A stretch of 64,000 nucleotides of DNA from Bretschneidera sinensis (GCA_023935145.1 CM043703.1:25629727-25693726), one strand, 5' to 3'; positions 11,719 to 22,355 are shown, numbered from the stretch's first letter. The notes: generated by a model from the letters alone, not told the origin. Numbers and translations are program-made.

Positions 11719-12233
11719 TGGTATCAGAGCACCTCCCATCACTTCTCTCTTCTTCACGGCATGCCTTTTTTGCTTTCCTGGGCAGTTCTCAATTCTAATA
11801 AGCTTAGTGAAATACAGAGCAATGGACGAGGCTCAGCAACACTAGAAGAGGGTGTCAAAGGGATGCTTAACTTAAACTCTTTCTGATCAGATGGAGAAGC
11901 ATATTCAGCAAGGTTCAATAATGTTGTTCCAAGAAAAGTGTTGACCCTCACTCGTATTTTAATGATGACAAACACAACTGTTATTATACTAACTAAGTGT
12001 AGTAGGCAACAAAAGCGTTCAACCAAGGATCAAAGTTCAAGAACTCAAACCGAATCAAAGTATAAAGTGAAGACTGAAGAAATAGTATAGGTCTAAGGTT
12101 TTAGAACCAATGTAAGTCTCACTTATACACTGTAATAGCTTGTTCAATGGCTCGAACAAAAAAGGTTTTCAAAGCCGATCATTTTAAAACAAACATTTTA
12201 AATTAAAACGAAAAAACTGGGTTGGAAGACAAC

Positions 12234-12445
12234 TCAGTCGACTGGGTACATATACCAGTCGACTGGCATATGAGACAGTAGGTCTCCAGTCGACTGGGTC
12301 ATTCATACCAGTCGACTGGTAAAACGGACAGTGAGTCCCCAATCGACTGGATGAAATAACTCAGTCGACTAGATACCCAGAAGGTCTGAAAACGTGATTT
12401 TTTCAAGTGAACCCAGTCGACTGGTATCACGACCCAGTCGACTGG
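12234..12445 (+). promoter_or_regulatory. Phased CCAGTCGACTGG palindrome array in CopB U3
   Basis: Eight copies of the 12-bp palindrome CCAGTCGACTGG are present, five perfect. Their centres are at 12239.5, 12260.5, 12291.5, 12313.5, 12344.5, 12366.5, 12418.5 and 12439.5, giving steps of 21, 31, 22, 31, 22, 52 and 21 bp. All are close to whole helical turns. Spacer sequences are unrelated. The array ends about 95 bp upstream of the TATA box. A role as binding sites for a dimeric protein, or as dense symmetric CG/CHG methylation sites, is inference. Confidence 0.85.
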
Positions 12446-12539
12446 TAGTTCAAAAATATGGCCGTTGGACTCCAAATCTGAACGTTTTAAAGCAAATCTT
12501 TTTCAAATTAAAGTCCTAATGGCCATATTATTTGATTGC

Positions 12540-12547
12540 TATATAAA
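12540..12547 (+). promoter_or_regulatory. TATA box of CopB 5' LTR
   Basis: TATATAAA in the context TTGATTGCTATATAAACCC, downstream of the palindrome array. The same sequence occurs in the 3' LTR near 21780. It sets U3 to the left and implies a transcription start about 30 bp downstream. Confidence 0.7.
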
Positions 12548-12760
12548 CCCATTCAATTGAGCATTCAATAGCAAGCTGCATATATTCAAAAAGAGTTGAT
12601 TTCACACAATCAAGTTAATATACTCTTGAAACACAAAAAGCTTTGAAATATTCTAATTGAGCCATTCTTCAAGCTTTACTTTGAAAGAGAGACATTATTC
12701 AGTTGTATAAGCTTCAATTAGCTGTTTTTCTACTATTTACTTTATATCATCTTTTGTAAA

Positions 12761-12823
12761 GGGATTACTTCCGAAAGGAAGGGGATTACTTCTGAGAGGA
12801 ATGTGATAGCTTCCGAGAGGAAG
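12761..12823 (+). repeat. Three 21-bp tandem repeats in the CopB LTR (R/U5)
   Basis: The units at 12761, 12782 and 12803 are each like GGGATTACTTCCGAGAGGAAG. Each contains an inverted CTTCC...GGAAG pair. They lie about 220 bp downstream of the TATA box, in the expected transcribed part. The 3' LTR copy is at about 22001-22063. Confidence 0.75.
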
Positions 12824-13112
12824 GGATTGTAAGGTTTGTACAACACCGGGAAAGTTGTACGACTAAGTTACTTAGTGGATTACTTCAAGGAGTTCCTTGA
12901 AGAGAGTGGACGTAGGGTCGGAACGAATCCGATATTGTTGAACCACTATAATCTGAGTTTGCATCCTCTTCTCTCTAAACTCTTTATTTATAGCACATTA
13001 CTTGTTTTGATTGTTTGTTGCTTATTCGTTTTTATAAACTTGTATTAATTCCGCAAAAAGTTTTAAAAACCCAATTCACCCCCCCTCTTAGGTTGAAACC
13101 TCGATCTACAAT

Positions 13113-13124
13113 TGGTGTCAGAGC
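13113..13124 (+). other. CopB primer-binding site
   Basis: TGGTGTCAGAGC follows the LTR by two bases. It differs by one base from the TGGTATCAGAGC complementary to initiator tRNA-Met, used by most plant copia elements. Confidence 0.8.
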
Positions 13125-13165
13125 TTCGTTATCATATTTAGGCTTAAAATCCTTGAGTTGATCCA

Positions 13166-14599
13166 ATGGCAGCAAATAGCTACTCTGAGGGAAACTCTTA
13201 TACTAGATCACCTTTGTTCAATAGCTCTAATTATAACTATTGGAAAAACAAAATGAAAATCTTTGTCGAAGGACAAGATTACAATCTATGGAGAATCATT
13301 GAAGAAGGACCTAGAATTCCTACAAAAGAAATAGCTATTGAAGAGACTCTTTATACAATGCCTAAACTCAAAACTGAGCACATTGACGAGGAATGTAGAA
13401 CGATGTCTCTCAATAGCAGAGCAACAAGTATGTTACATTGTGCATTAGATATTTCTGAATATAATAAAATATCTGCATGTGTTTCTGCTAAAGAGATATG
13501 GGACAAATTACAAGTCACATATGAAGGAACTAGTGAAGTAAAAAAGTCAAAAATTTACATGCTAATTTCTGAGTATGAATCCTTTAAAATGTCTCCTGAC
13601 GAAACTATTTCTGAAATGCACTCACGGTTCACCACTATTATAAATGGTTTAAAACTGCTTGGTAAGAATATTGAGGAGGTTGAACTAACCAGAAAAATCT
13701 TGAGATCGCTGCCACCAGAATGAAAACAAAAGAGGACAGCCATACAGGAGGCCAAAGATCTTGACAAACTAGATGTTGAGACACTATTTGGGTCATTATT
13801 GATGAACGAGATGGAAGAAATGACTCCCATCGTCAATAATGATGAGAAGAAGAAAAAGTATATTGCTCTCAAAGCTTCTACGAGCAGCAAAGAAATGGAA
13901 TCAGAAAAAGAAGCTGAGAGCAGCAAGGAAGATGGTGAAATGGCATTGATCGCCAAACGATTTCACAGGTTCTTGAAGAAAAGCAAGAAACCTTACACAA
14001 AAGATCTCACTCCGAAAAAGGAACCACTTATGTGTTATGGCTGCAAGAAGCTCGGTCACATTAGAGCTGATTGTCTGGTTTCAAACAAACCATACAAGGG
14101 CTTCAAAAAGAAATCCATGGTAGTAACTACCTGGAGCGATGACGAAGAAGATGAGTCATCAGACAAAGAAATCAGATACGAGGAAATTGCCAACCTTTGT
14201 TTGATGGCAATCGACGATGAAAGTGAGGTAACATCTTCTCCTTCTTCTAAAAATAATATTGTGAGTAGTAGTGAAGAACTGCTAGAAGTAATAAATGAAA
14301 TGCATGAGGAATTGAAGAAATTTGATTCTAGGAATTCTGTTCTCAAGAAAGAGGTATCATCTCTCTCTAAAGAGATGATAAGTCTTAGAGAAGAAAAAGA
14401 AAAATTATCATATTTACTGTATGATTCTTCTCAAGATTTTCTCAAAGATGAAAATGAGAATTTGAAAAATAAAATTTCTGAATTGAATAGTACTACATCA
14501 AGACTTATGCTTGGTAAAGAAAAACTTGATGAAGTACTTTCTTCCCAAAGATTAAGTGGAGGAAAATCTAGTGTAGGATACTCTCCTTTGGGAAAGTAG
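13166..14599 (+). pseudogene. CopB gag (one internal stop)
   Basis: The ATG at 13166 opens a copia gag: NYWKNKMKIFVEGQDYNLW, then the UBN2-type core (KEIWDKLQVTYEGTSEVKKS; MHSRFTTIINGLKLLGKNIE). A TGA at 13721-13723, just after LRSLPPE, breaks the frame, which then continues in phase to 14599. Downstream are an acidic Ser/Glu-rich stretch, a CCHC zinc knuckle (CYGCKKLGHIRADC, about 14035-14076) and coiled-coil-like Glu/Lys/Leu segments. The product would form the virus-like particle and bind element RNA. One nonsense change appears to have disabled it. Confidence 0.85.
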
Positions 14600-15199
14600 A
14601 AATCAAAATAGAGCTTATTCATGAAAGCCTCATTTGTAAGTGAAGCCTCTACTTCAAGAAATCCTAGCAAGATTAAAAGCACTCCCCCATTAAATGCTAG
14701 GAATTCAAATGTTCATACAAAAATGAAGCAACCTAGAAATACACATGCTTATATGTATGCTCACTCTAGAAATGCTTATACACATCCTAGAAATAACCAA
14801 CATGTACATAATCAACATATGAACTCTGCATATGCTCATCCTAGGAATTACCATCATGGTCATCCTAGAAATAATTTTCATACATATGCTAGCATGTATC
14901 CTAGAATGCATCATCATTCATTTTCTGGAAATGACATGCATTTTCATACTCCTTACTATAGAAACATGTATCCTAGGAACTATTATCCTAAGGATTATAG
15001 GAATGCACATGTAAGATATCCTAGAAATTTCAATTACTATCATCCTAGGATTGTGCATCATCAATATGTCCAAAGATCACCATATACTGTTAAGAAAGTA
15101 TGGGTTCCAAAAGGAACCATGTTTTCTAGGACTAACCCCGAAGGACCCAAGAAATTTTGGGTACCTAAAAGTGCTATCGTATATCCTTATTTGATGTAG
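14600..15199 (+). pseudogene. CopB gag C-terminal His/Asn/Pro-Arg-rich region
   Basis: In the same frame as gag, after stops at 14597-14599 and about 14609-14611. From 14621 it encodes about 190 residues rich in His, Tyr, Asn and a recurring (H/Y)PRN motif (for example SAYAHPRNYHHGHPRNNFHT), ending at a TAG at 15197. The underlying DNA repeats CATCCTAGRAAT-like words. This is a low-complexity linker between nucleocapsid and protease. An RNA-binding or scaffold role is only inference. Confidence 0.7.
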
Positions 15200-16155
15200 A
15201 TTTGTCTCCACACCAAGGAGAAAGGTAACTGTTGGTACCTTGATAGCGGATGCTCGAAGCACATGATCGGTGATAAAAGCGTATTCAATGAGCTAACTCT
15301 AAGAGATGGTGGACTTGTGACCATTGGAGACAATACTAAAATAAAGATCATCGGGCATGGAAAAGTTAGTAATGATTTCTTAACCTTAGATAATGTATTG
15401 CTAGTATAAGGCCTTAAGCCAAATTTACTTAGCATTAGTCAATTATGTGACAAAGGATACAAAGTCACATTTGAGACCTCTCATTGTCTAGTTATAGACA
15501 TCAAGAGCAACAAGATCAAATTCATTAGCCATAGACATGAAAATGTCTACATAGTTGATTTGAAATCCTTGCATTATGAAAATGAAAAATGTTTTCCTGC
15601 TTTTAGTGAAAATCCATGGCTATGGCATTGAAGGCTTGGTCATGTAAACATGAACTTGCTAAAAATCGTTTCAAGAAAAGATTTAGTTATTGGACTTCCT
15701 AAAATCAATTTTGAAAAAAACAAAGTATGCAATGCTTGTCAAATGGGAAAACAAACTAAGATTTCTTTTAAAGCAAAAAATGTAGTCTCAATTACTAGAC
15801 CTTTGGAACTTTTGCATATGGACTTATTTGGTCCAATTAGTACCATTAGTCTAGGTGGCCATCAATATGCTCTTGTTATTGTTGATGACTATTCAAGATA
15901 TACCTTTGTTATTTTTATTGCTTACAAGGATGAAGCTTTCAAAGGATTTGAAAAGTTTTGCAAAAAGGTACAAAATGAAAAAGGAATTTGTATTTCAAGC
16001 ATAAGAAGTGATCATGGCAAAGAATTTGAAAATCAAAGCTTTTCAAAATTTTGTGATAAAGTGGAATTAATCACAACTTTTCAGCTCTTAGAACTCCTCA
16101 ACAAAATGGAGTTGTTGAGAGGAAAAATAGAGTTCTAGAAGAATTTTCAAGAACT
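15200..16155 (+). pseudogene. CopB protease-integrase (stops and one frameshift)
   Basis: Protease active site WYLDSGCSKHM, with DSG at 15242-15250. Integrase zinc domain (RLGH ... CNACQMGK, about 15633-15750) and core with HMDLFGPI and IRSDHGKEFEN. In-frame stops interrupt it after DNVLLV (near 15407) and before RLGH (near 15629). Near 16078 the frame shifts by one base, so the last catalytic glutamate (GVVERKNR) is read in the frame that continues into RT. Protease cleaves the polyprotein and integrase inserts the cDNA. Both are inactive as encoded here. Confidence 0.85.
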
Positions 16156-18252
16156 ATGCTTTGTGAAAATAGTTTACCAAAATACTTTTGGGCTGAAGCC
16201 GTGAATACTTCTTGCTATATCTTAAATAGAATTTTGATAAGGCCTCTGCTTGATAAAACTCCATATGAACTATGGAAAGGGAGAAAGTCCAATATTTCCT
16301 ATTTTCGTGCTTTTGGTAGTAAATGCTTCATCTTAAATAACAATAAAACTAACTTGGGTAAATTTGATTCTAAGACCGATGAAGGAATATTTTTAGGATA
16401 TTCAACATCTAGTAAGGCTTATAGAGTTTTCAATAAGATAACTCTAGTGGTAGAAGAATCTATACATGTAACTATTGATGAATCTAACCCAATTAGTAGT
16501 AGAGAAGTTTCCTTTAAAGATGATGCAGATTTTATTCCAAGAATGGAAACTCCTACTCCCATTGTTGACCCAAAAGAGAGTTCACCTCAAGCAAATGAAG
16601 AGATGAAAACTCCCAATTTGGACCAACCATCCTCAAGTCAACAAGAGGAAAGTTTACCCAAAGATTGGAGGTATGTAAATTATCATCCAATTGATCAAGT
16701 GATTGGTGATCCTTCACAAGGGGTAAGAACTCGCTCTTCCATTAGAAATATTTGCAATTTTGTAGCTTATTTGTCTCAAGTAGAACCTAAGACATTTATA
16801 GAAGCTGAAAAAGATAATGATTGGATAATTGCAATGCAGGAAGAGATAAATCAATTTGAGAGAAACAATGTTTGGAAACTAGTTCCAAGACCTAAAAATC
16901 ATTCAATAATTGGAACTAAATGGGTATATAGAAATAAAATGGATGAAAATGGAATAGTAACTAGAATTAAAGCTAGACTAGTTGCTAAAGGATATAATCA
17001 AGAAGAAGGAATAGACTTTGATAAAACCTATGCTCCTGTAGCTAGATTAGAAGCTATTCGAATGTTATTAGCCTTTGCATGCTTTAATAAATTCAAGCTA
17101 TTTCAAATGGATGTGAAAAGTGCCTTTTTAAATGGCTTTATAGAAGAAGAGGTTTATGTTGAGCAACCTCTTCGATTTGAAAATCCTAGTCTTCCAAATC
17201 ATGTCTACAAGCTTTCTAAAGCTCTATATGGGTTGAAGCAAGCTCCAAGAGCATGGTATGAAAGACTAAGTAAATTTTTGATTGACAATGATTTTGTAAG
17301 AGGTAGAATAGACACAACTCTCTTCACAAAAACTCACAAAAATGACACTTTAATAGTTCAAGTATATGTTGATGATATTATATTTGGTGCTACTAATGAA
17401 TCTATGTGTCAAGAGTTTGCAAAGTGCATGCAAGGTGAATTTGAAATGAGCATGATGGGAGAACTTACCTACTTCCTTGGACTTCAAATCAAGCAACTAA
17501 AAGGAGACATCTTCATCAATCAACAGAAGTACATTAAGGACCTACTAAAGAGGTTCGGAATGGAAAGCTCAAAGCCACTTGGAACGCCTATGAGCACAAC
17601 TACTAAACTTGATCTTGACAAAGGAGGTAAAACTGTAGATTCTAAATATTATAGAAGCATGATAAGTGTTTTACTTTATTTGACTACAAGTAGACCTGAT
17701 ATAATGTTCAGTGTATGCATGTGTGCTAGATTTCAGGCTAATCCTAAGGAATCACATGTAGTTGCAGTAAAAAGAATCCTTAGATATCTACAAGGAACCC
17801 AAACCATAGGATTATGGTACTCTAGAGATTCATCTTTTGAGCTTGTAGGTTATTTAGATGCTGATTTTGCTGGATGTAGGTTAGATAGAAAAAGCACAAG
17901 TGGTACATGCCAATTCTTAGGAGCTATGTTAACCTCTTGGTTTTCCAAGAAACAAAATTCTGTTACACTATCAACCGCTGAGGCGGAATACGTTGCAGCT
18001 GGAAGTTGTTGTGCCCAAGTATTATGGATGAAACAACAACTAGAAGACTTTGGCATGAACCTAAAAAACATCACAATATTTTGTGATAATACTAGTGCTA
18101 TCAACCTAACCAAGAACCCTATTCAGCACTCTAGAACAAAACACATAGAAATAAGACATTATTTCTTAATAGACCATGCTAAAAAAGGTGACATAAGATT
18201 AGAATTCATACATTCGGAAGATCAAATAGCTGACATTCTTACAAACCACTAG
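16156..18252 (+). CDS. CopB reverse transcriptase-RNase H (open)
   Basis: An open frame of 698 codons. It begins with the integrase tail ([40 protein letters not shown]). RT starts near residue 220 ([20 protein letters not shown]), with [33 protein letters not shown] and the catalytic YVDDIIFGA near residue 404. RNase H carries DADFAGC near 567, STAEAEYVA and [10 protein letters not shown]. It ends at ADILTNH, close to the usual end. The ATG at 16156 is internal to the original gag-pol frame. RT copies element RNA into cDNA. This is the best-preserved part of CopB. Confidence 0.9.
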   Translation: MLCENSLPKYFWAEAVNTSCYILNRILIRPLLDKTPYELWKGRKSNISYFRAFGSKCFILNNNKTNLGKFDSKTDEGIFLGYSTSSKAYRVFNKITLVVEESIHVTIDESNPISSREVSFKDDADFIPRMETPTPIVDPKESSPQANEEMKTPNLDQPSSSQQEESLPKDWRYVNYHPIDQVIGDPSQGVRTRSSIRNICNFVAYLSQVEPKTFIEAEKDNDWIIAMQEEINQFERNNVWKLVPRPKNHSIIGTKWVYRNKMDENGIVTRIKARLVAKGYNQEEGIDFDKTYAPVARLEAIRMLLAFACFNKFKLFQMDVKSAFLNGFIEEEVYVEQPLRFENPSLPNHVYKLSKALYGLKQAPRAWYERLSKFLIDNDFVRGRIDTTLFTKTHKNDTLIVQVYVDDIIFGATNESMCQEFAKCMQGEFEMSMMGELTYFLGLQIKQLKGDIFINQQKYIKDLLKRFGMESSKPLGTPMSTTTKLDLDKGGKTVDSKYYRSMISVLLYLTTSRPDIMFSVCMCARFQANPKESHVVAVKRILRYLQGTQTIGLWYSRDSSFELVGYLDADFAGCRLDRKSTSGTCQFLGAMLTSWFSKKQNSVTLSTAEAEYVAAGSCCAQVLWMKQQLEDFGMNLKNITIFCDNTSAINLTKNPIQHSRTKHIEIRHYFLIDHAKKGDIRLEFIHSEDQIADILTNH

Positions 18253-18459
18253 GTGAAGCTAGTTTCTGTAAGATAATAATGTTAATGGGGTTGCTGGATT
18301 ATGATAAACTGAATATCTGATTGCTTCATAATTCATCATATGCATGTTTGACATCTAGTGAAAGAGTATTAATTCTTGTTTAAATATCTCCCTCACTCAT
18401 GATGTCATAGATAAACAAATTTTATGCTATATTTTAAGACCGAAAATTTTTATAAGGGT

Positions 18460-18796
18460 CCAGTCGACTGGTGAATCTATACCAGACAACTGGTAAGTCA
18501 CTGCCCTTTCTTTCAGTCGACTGGTAAGTTTGACCTAGTCGACTGGTAAGTCTCTGTCTCTTCTTCCAGATGACTAGTAAATCCTGTCCAGTAGTCTGGT
18601 ATCTCTAGACCCTGTTTGGAGCCAATTTTTTGAAAATCAGTTGTCATACAGTCGACTGGTCAATTCAATCCAGTCGACTGGTATCTTACTGTCAGTTCAC
18701 CCAGTCGACTGGTTCATGAACCCAGTCGACTGGTATGAAAACTGTTCATCTTTCTAAAGGGACCCAGTCGACTGGTAACTCGAACTAGTCGACTTG
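18460..18796 (+). promoter_or_regulatory. Second phased palindrome array, upstream of the CopB extra ORF
   Basis: Twelve CCAGTCGACTGG-type sites, several degenerate, have centres at 18465.5, 18487.5, 18518.5, 18540.5, 18571.5, 18593.5, 18653.5, 18675.5, 18706.5, 18727.5, 18769.5 and 18790.5. The steps are 22, 31, 22, 31, 22, 60, 22, 31, 21, 42 and 21, the same 21-22/31 rhythm as the U3 array but with different spacer sequences. It lies between RNase H and a TATA box at 18808. It is best read as the enhancer part of an internal promoter (inference). Confidence 0.8.
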
Positions 18797-18807
18797 TATC
18801 GCGATTC

Positions 18808-18815
18808 TATAAAAG
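18808..18815 (+). promoter_or_regulatory. Candidate internal TATA box for the extra ORF
   Basis: TATAAAAG sits 18 bp after the centre of the last palindrome and 219 bp before the ORF's ATG. The stretch 18816-19026 contains no ATG at all and includes a pyrimidine-rich CTCTCTCTAC, as expected for a capped plant mRNA leader. A promoter for a subgenomic RNA is inferred, not shown. Confidence 0.55.
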
Positions 18816-19026
18816 AGATTGTTCATTTTTCTGATTTTTTACGCCATTTTCGAGCACCCCTGTTTTCTCTCTCTACAAAAATTCACCATTTTGATCCAAA
18901 AACCATCCAAACTTCATCTAAACACACCGATCTACTCATCCATAACGAGATTTTTAACTTTCTACGGTTAAAATCTCTTATTTTCACCAAAATCCCTTTT
19001 ACCCAAAAAACTCCATTTTCTTCAAA

Positions 19027-20292
19027 ATGAGTGATAAAATTCGTGTAAAATTCACAACAAGTGGACCTAATGCGCCTAAAAAGCCAAGGTCTTTGAAACC
19101 TTCAGCATCGGAGTCGCGAGAAAAGGGAGCAGCGGGCTCATCTAGCAGAACGCCCAGAACAGAGTTAGAGGAAACTCTGTTTTCCAGTCCGGCCGCTCAC
19201 GCAAGATATAACTCCATTATCCGTCATAAGAAGATCATGAAGGGTAGAGTTGTTGATTTCGACTTTATTCGTCATGGAAATTTTGATATTCTGTCAGCCA
19301 TTGAGGCAATAAATCTGACCCCACTGGTCAGAATACATGAAAAATATTACCTGCGACTGATTCACCAGTTCTACGCGAACTTGGTGAAACCCAGTCCTCT
19401 GGCTCTGAGATTCAGAACCAGAGTCAGCGGTGTGGAGTTTGAGGTCAACACTGACCTCTTGATGAGTATATTGAGTATCCTTGTAAGGGGGATTCAGTGG
19501 AGTCTGGATGGATGGCCAGACAGTTTTGACGTCGAGGCGGCCTGTCAGATAGTCAGGGGAGACCCTAACTATGTGTACAAATCCACTACATTTCACACGT
19601 GTAGTGACATGCCCCTCGACTTAAAGATGTTTTAGCTGATTTTCAGTTGGACCATCCACCCTAGACTCGGGAGTCGAGGGTATCTATCTAAGATAGATAC
19701 AGTATTGATTTGGTGCCTTAAATCTTGGCACCACTTCAATATTTATCCTCTGCTGCTCGCCAACATGATAAATGGAGAAACAAGCGACTCCGGGTTTCTT
19801 CCTTACGGGATGCTCATTACACTCATACTCCAGCACTTTCGGGTACCTCTGCCAAACTATGAGGCTCAGGATATTGGACCGACGGACATCATCAATGTCT
19901 CATCACTGAAGAAGATGGGATGTGCGGTTCTTGACGGCTCCCTCCATCCAAAAGCCGGGAAGCACTTACGGATACGAGGAGATGAGAGTGATAATGATGA
20001 TGATGAGGAGGAGGCTGCTACCTATGCTGATATGGACATTGACACCCGAGCACCTCCGATTGGTGACTCGAGTACTGGTCAGACTGGATACGGAGATATA
20101 CTTCAGGCTATCTCGAGCCTTCAGATGACGATGGAGTCCGGATTCCAGTCCATGCAGTCAGAGTACCAGAGATTGAGCTCCTCCATCGACCACCTACGGG
20201 ACGACTTCGAGTTATATCGAGAGCACATCGAGGGTTCCCTAGCTGAGATTAGGGAAATTCTTCGTGATGGCTCGGACTCTCCCGCCCTTTGA
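19027..20292 (+). pseudogene. CopB extra ORF (SIRE env-position ORF), one internal stop
   Basis: The ATG at 19027 is the first ATG after the candidate TATA. The frame runs to 20292 (about 421 residues), broken only by TAG at 19633. The N-terminus is basic and Ser/Pro-rich (GPNAPKKPRSLKPSASESRE). The central part (LVRIHEKYYLRLIHQFYANL; PRLGSRGYLSKID; ANMINGETSDSGFLPYGMLI) resembles the 'putative plant transposon protein' family (from memory). An acidic run (SDNDDDEEEA) and a C-terminal coiled coil (LQMTMESGFQSMQSEYQRLS) follow. I see no signal peptide or convincing transmembrane segment, so an envelope role is not supported. CopB2 carries the same ORF. Confidence 0.8.
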
Positions 20293-20795
20293 GTTTTTTG
20301 TTTTCCTTATTATGTACTTAGGGTTTTCCAGCTCTTACCACATAGCACAGATATATTTTGTATTATTTTGTCTTATTTACAGCTCTATGAAGCCCGTTCA
20401 TGTATTGACTTTTTATATATGATGTTATGTTTCTATTAGCCATATTTCATATATCTATTTACATCATTTGTGATATGTTTGCATAGTTTCAAACTGCTTT
20501 TATTCACGAAAATGCTATGAAACTGATAATGCTTGTATAAAAACTTCCAGTTATCGGGAAGGCTTCCGAAATCCGAATGAAGCCAAATTTTTGTATACAG
20601 GTTTGTTTAATCATTCTCTAGATGATTGTAGTGGATAAGTAGCTTATTTTTTTATTTCTGGCCCCTTTGGTTGCTGTTGTCAAAATGGGGGAGAAAAACG
20701 AGAAAAACTAAGTAAAAGAAACCAATGCATAGATTTAGGGGGAACACTGCTCCAAAACTTATTCTTTGATTGGTTGAGTTAATTGTGGTTGGTTG

Positions 20796-20856
<61 letters not shown>

Positions 20857-21177
20857 CTGCGTTTGTCTGTTTTAAAGGGTGGTTTTATTCGAAAAACAGA
20901 GGAGACTCTGTCCAATTTTTCGTAAAATCCAAACACTTAGTCTTTTTATCTATTTTTACATCATTAGTTTTGTCATCATCAAAAAGGGGGAGATTGTTGA
21001 ACCTCACCCGCATTTTAATGATGACAAAACACAATTGTACTGCGTTTGTCTGTTTTAAAGGGTGGTTTTATTCGAAAAACAGAGGAGACTCTGTCCAATT
21101 TTTCGTAAAATCCAAACACTTAGTCTTTTTATCTATTTTCACATCATTAGTTTTGTCATCATCAAAAAGGGGGAGAT
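20293..21177 (+). other. CopB 3' noncoding region with polypurine tract
   Basis: No ORF after 20292. It contains an (AT)n run at 20798-20853 and the duplicated 3' end described separately. The functional polypurine tract AAAAAGGGGGAGATT ends just before the LTR at 21178. Confidence 0.7.
20798..20853. repeat. (AT)n microsatellite, about 28 units
   Basis: A pure alternating AT run in the CopB 3' noncoding region. It is immediately followed by the first copy of the 183-bp tandem duplication. Confidence 0.95.
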
Positions 21178-21221
21178 TGTTGAACCTCACCCGCATTTTA
21201 ATGATGACAAAACACAATTGT
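20856..21221 (+). repeat. 183-bp tandem duplication over the polypurine tract/LTR junction
   Basis: The unit starting ACTGCGTTTGTCTG occurs at 20856 and again at 21039. Each copy includes AAAAAGGGGGAGATT and the first ~44 bp of the LTR (TGTTGAACCTCACCC). There are thus two polypurine tracts and a 44-bp false LTR start at 20995-21038 before the real 3' LTR. Confidence 0.9.
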
Positions 21222-22350
21222 TATTATACTAACTAAGTGTAGTAGGCAACAAAAGCGTTCAACCAAGGATCAAAGTTCAAGAACTCAAATCAAATCAAAG
21301 TATAAAGTGAAGACTGAAGAACTAGTATAGGTCTAAGGTTTTAAAACCAATGTAAGTCTCACTTATACACTGTAATAGCTTGTTCCATGGCTCAAACAAA
21401 AAAGGTTTTCTAAACCGATCGTTTTAAAACTAACATTTTAAATTAAAACAGAAAAACTGGGTTGGAAGACAACCCAGTCGACTGGGTACATATACCGGTC
21501 GACTGGTATATGAGACAGTAGGTCTCCAGTCGATTGGGTCTTTCATGCCAGTCGACTGGTAAAACGGACAGTGAGTCCTCAGTCGACTGGATGAAATAAC
21601 CCAGTCGATTGGATACCCAGAAGGTCTGAAAACGTGATTTTTTCAAGTGAACCTAGTTGACTGGTATCATGACCCAGTCGACTGGTAGTTCAAAAATATG
21701 ACCATTGGACTTCAAATCTAAACATTTTAAAGCAAATCTATTTCAAATTAAAGTCATAACGGCCATATTATTTGATTGCTATATAAACCCATTCAATTGA
21801 GCATTCAATAGCAAGCTGCATATATTCAAAAAGAGTTGATCTCACACAATCAAGTTAATATACTTTTGAAACACAAAAAGCTTTGAAATATTCTAATTGA
21901 GCCATTCTTCAAGCTTTACTTTGAAAGAGAGACATTATTCAGTTGTATAAGCTTCAATTAGTTGTTTCTCTACTATTTACTTTACATCATCTTTTGTAAA
22001 GAGATTACTTCCGAAAGGACGGGATTACTTTCGAGAGGAAGGGGATAGCTTCCGAGAGGAAGGGATTGTAAGGTTTGTACAACACTGGGAAAGTTGTACG
22101 ACTAAGTTACTTAGTAGATTACTTCAAGGAGTTCCTTGAAGAGAGTGGACGTAGGGTCGGAACGAATCTGATATTGCCGAACCACTATAATCTGAGTTTG
22201 CATCCTTTTCTCTCTAAACTCTTTATTTACAGCACATTACTTGTTTTGATTGTTTGCTGCTTATTCGTTTTTATAAACTTGTATTAATTCCGCAAAAAGT
22301 TTTAAAAACCCAATTCACCCCCCCTCTTGGGTTTAAACCTCGATCTACGA
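21178..22350 (+). repeat. CopB 3' LTR
   Basis: Starts TGTTGAACCTCACCC and ends CGATCTACGA, immediately before target duplication AAAAG. The palindrome array (21474-21680) keeps the same spacing as the 5' LTR, though some sites have point changes. The LTRs differ at scattered bases, so the insertion is not very recent. Confidence 0.9.
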
Positions 22351-22355
22351 AAAAG

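Larger units (their letters stand above)
11940..13110 (+). repeat. CopB 5' LTR
   Basis: The 1171-bp LTR starts TGTTGACCCTCACTCG and ends CTCGATCTACA. U3 carries an array of palindromes (12234-12445) and a TATA box at 12540-12547. Three 21-bp repeats lie further down at 12761-12823. Confidence 0.9.
11940..22350 (+). mobile_element. CopB, SIRE-like Ty1/copia element with an extra ORF
   Basis: The 10.4-kb element lies between 5-bp duplications AAAAG (11935-11939 and 22351-22355) in the CopA leader. The order is LTR, primer site, gag with zinc knuckle, protease, integrase, RT, RNase H, a palindrome-rich spacer, an extra ORF, polypurine tract, LTR. Long LTRs, large size and an ORF between RNase H and the 3' LTR fit the SIRE/Maximus lineage. 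Gag, protease-integrase and the extra ORF carry stops or a frameshift, while RT-RNase H is open. A relative, CopB2, lies on the minus strand from 45947. Confidence 0.9.

Noticed and set aside
12234..12445. CRISPR-like array (regular short repeats with unique spacers)
   Set aside because: The repeats are 12-bp palindromes with spacers of 9-40 bp inside a plant LTR; no cas genes, and repeat and spacer lengths do not fit.
21443..21646. Minus-strand ORF with repeated QSTG motifs (also 46616-46867)
   Set aside because: Translation of the CCAGTCGACTGG array in the CopB and CopB2 LTRs, antisense to the element in CopB; no coding evidence.
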